A DNA stretch of 64,000 nucleotides from Desulfatitalea sp. BRH_c12 (GTDB taxonomy: Bacteria > Desulfobacterota > Desulfobacteria > Desulfobacterales > Desulfosarcinaceae): the NCBI GenBank assembly GCA_000961655.1, contig LADR01000023.1, positions 1-64,000 of the forward strand, written 5' to 3'. This document shows, in pieces, positions 63,387 through 64,000 of this stretch. The first letter of the stretch is position 1. Every line of letters starts with the position of its first letter. The translations under genes and the position numbers were made by a program. The notes below the pieces were generated by a model. That model was not told the origin of the DNA and did no database searches. It worked only from the letters and a program-made list of their open reading frames with translations.

Positions 63387-64000
63387 TTAAGAGGGCCGGA
63401 CTGCTGGGGCTGCGCAAGCCTGCGGGATGCTCTCGCATGGATTCAGCGGATGGATGGCTATCTGAAAATGCCGGGTAAACAGATCTCGCGGCATTCCCGG
63501 CGCGGGGTTCCAGGTACGTTCAGTCAACTGCAGCCCGTCGGCATGATCGATCAGCAGCACGGAAGAAGATCGGGTTCCATAACCGGGGCTGCTGATGAAA
63601 ATCGGGCTTAATACCCGTTCCCAGTCGAGCCCGATGCCGGTTTCGGGCAAGAGATCGTCGTCAGCGATCTCCTGATTTTGCAGCAGGTCGAATAAAGGCT
63701 CAGCGGCAATGGTCGCGGTTTTCTGAAGATAAGCGCCCAGTTTTTGTTTGCCGCGCGTCACTTTTGGCCAGGGTGTGTCCATTAAATGATTACTCAAACC
63801 ATACAGTCCGGGGCGCAGCGGCACTACTTCTCTGCTTCGGGTAGAGAAGTAACATAGCGCGCCCTGATCTCCGACGATCAGATTGAACCCGTTATACTGA
63901 TCGGCAATACTCGCTATTCTCTGCAAATAGACCTGGGGTGTTTCATCTCCGCAAAGATAATCGGCCACAAGATGGCCGCGGGATGGGGCGCTGCTTTTTA
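63387..64000 (-). CDS. NRDE (TANGO2-like) family protein, N-terminus outside window
   Basis: The frame on the minus strand stays open to the right edge of the window (…SSAPSRGHLVADYLCGD at the visible start), so the true start lies beyond 64000. Family blocks include NGFNLIVGD, the LSNHLMDTPWPKV segment and GTRSSSVLLID. NRDE/TANGO2-like proteins have unclear roles (heme handling has been proposed in eukaryotes). It is convergent with speB, 63 bases away. Confidence 0.82.
   Translation of the reverse strand, partial: KSSAPSRGHLVADYLCGDETPQVYLQRIASIADQYNGFNLIVGDQGALCYFSTRSREVVPLRPGLYGLSNHLMDTPWPKVTRGKQKLGAYLQKTATIAAEPLFDLLQNQEIADDDLLPETGIGLDWERVLSPIFISSPGYGTRSSSVLLIDHADGLQLTERTWNPAPGMPRDLFTRHFQIAIHPLNPCESIPQACAAPAVRPS

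Noticed and set aside
1-64000. Possible tRNA or other stable RNA genes
   Set aside because: Reading the gaps for the T-arm word GGTTCGAATCC and acceptor pairing found none; a covariance search would be needed to exclude them fully.
1-64000. CRISPR arrays
   Set aside because: Repeats seen are tandem pairs or scattered palindromes, not regularly spaced units with unique spacers.

Overview
The window looks like a chromosomal segment of a Gram-negative deltaproteobacterium (Desulfobacterota, probably a Desulfobacteraceae/Desulfosarcinaceae-type sulfate reducer). This rests on the tuf-S10-spc-alpha ribosomal gene order without map or adk between secY and infA, on lipoproteins, porins and a type II secretion GspA/GspB pair, and on an orphan glutaconyl-CoA decarboxylase alpha-type carboxyltransferase beside a branched-chain amino-acid transporter. 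The organism assignment is inferred from gene content and style, not from a database search. Both ends cut through genes: tuf on the left and an NRDE-family gene on the right. I saw no tRNA, rRNA, CRISPR array, prophage or complete insertion sequence.

Layout. 1-15.4 kb: the 3' part of tuf, then 26 ribosomal protein genes with secY, infA and rpoA, all on the plus strand. Five of the ten 30S genes (S3, S14, S5, S13, S4) start with TTG behind strong Shine-Dalgarno (SD) sequences, while all sixteen 50S genes start with ATG. S4, S14, L24 and L36 keep zinc-binding cysteines. 15.6-19.1 kb: gspA/exeA, gspB and a stand-alone response regulator. 19.1-26.2 kb: livJHMGF, a carboxymuconolactone-decarboxylase-like gene and a biotin-dependent carboxyltransferase. 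26.4-29.7 kb: an esterase, a D-amino-acid transaminase (minus strand) and der. 30.0-40.2 kb: a ten-gene plus-strand locus of zinc-finger and membrane proteins around a MoxR AAA+ ATPase, with DUF58, DUF4129, DUF4350, SpoIIM-like and two RDD proteins. 40.2-40.5 kb: a small MITE-like element with 30-bp terminal inverted repeats.

40.5-49.1 kb is mostly minus strand: zur-znuB, znuC and znuA, a HIT protein, a cation-efflux transporter with a cysteine-rich tail, a beta-hydroxyacid dehydrogenase and an MltD-like lytic transglycosylase. 49.5-54.6 kb: DUF177, a 59-residue coiled-coil protein, a protein with a C-terminal J domain, a DUF2959 lipoprotein and a 784-residue GAF protein. 54.6-55.2 kb is a repeat-rich intergenic region ending in a promoter and a structured leader. 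55.2-60.5 kb: DUF4198, an OprB-like porin, a beta-barrel protein, bioB with a likely BirA operator, and a VWA-TSP3-OmpA lipoprotein. 60.8-63.3 kb: a compact polyamine operon (pyruvoyl arginine decarboxylase, deoxyhypusine-synthase-like enzyme, agmatinase).

The most interesting parts are the MoxR/zinc-finger membrane locus, the arginine-to-homospermidine operon, the inverted-repeat element and related palindromes, the DUF4198 leader, the bioB operator, and the split of start codons between 30S and 50S genes.
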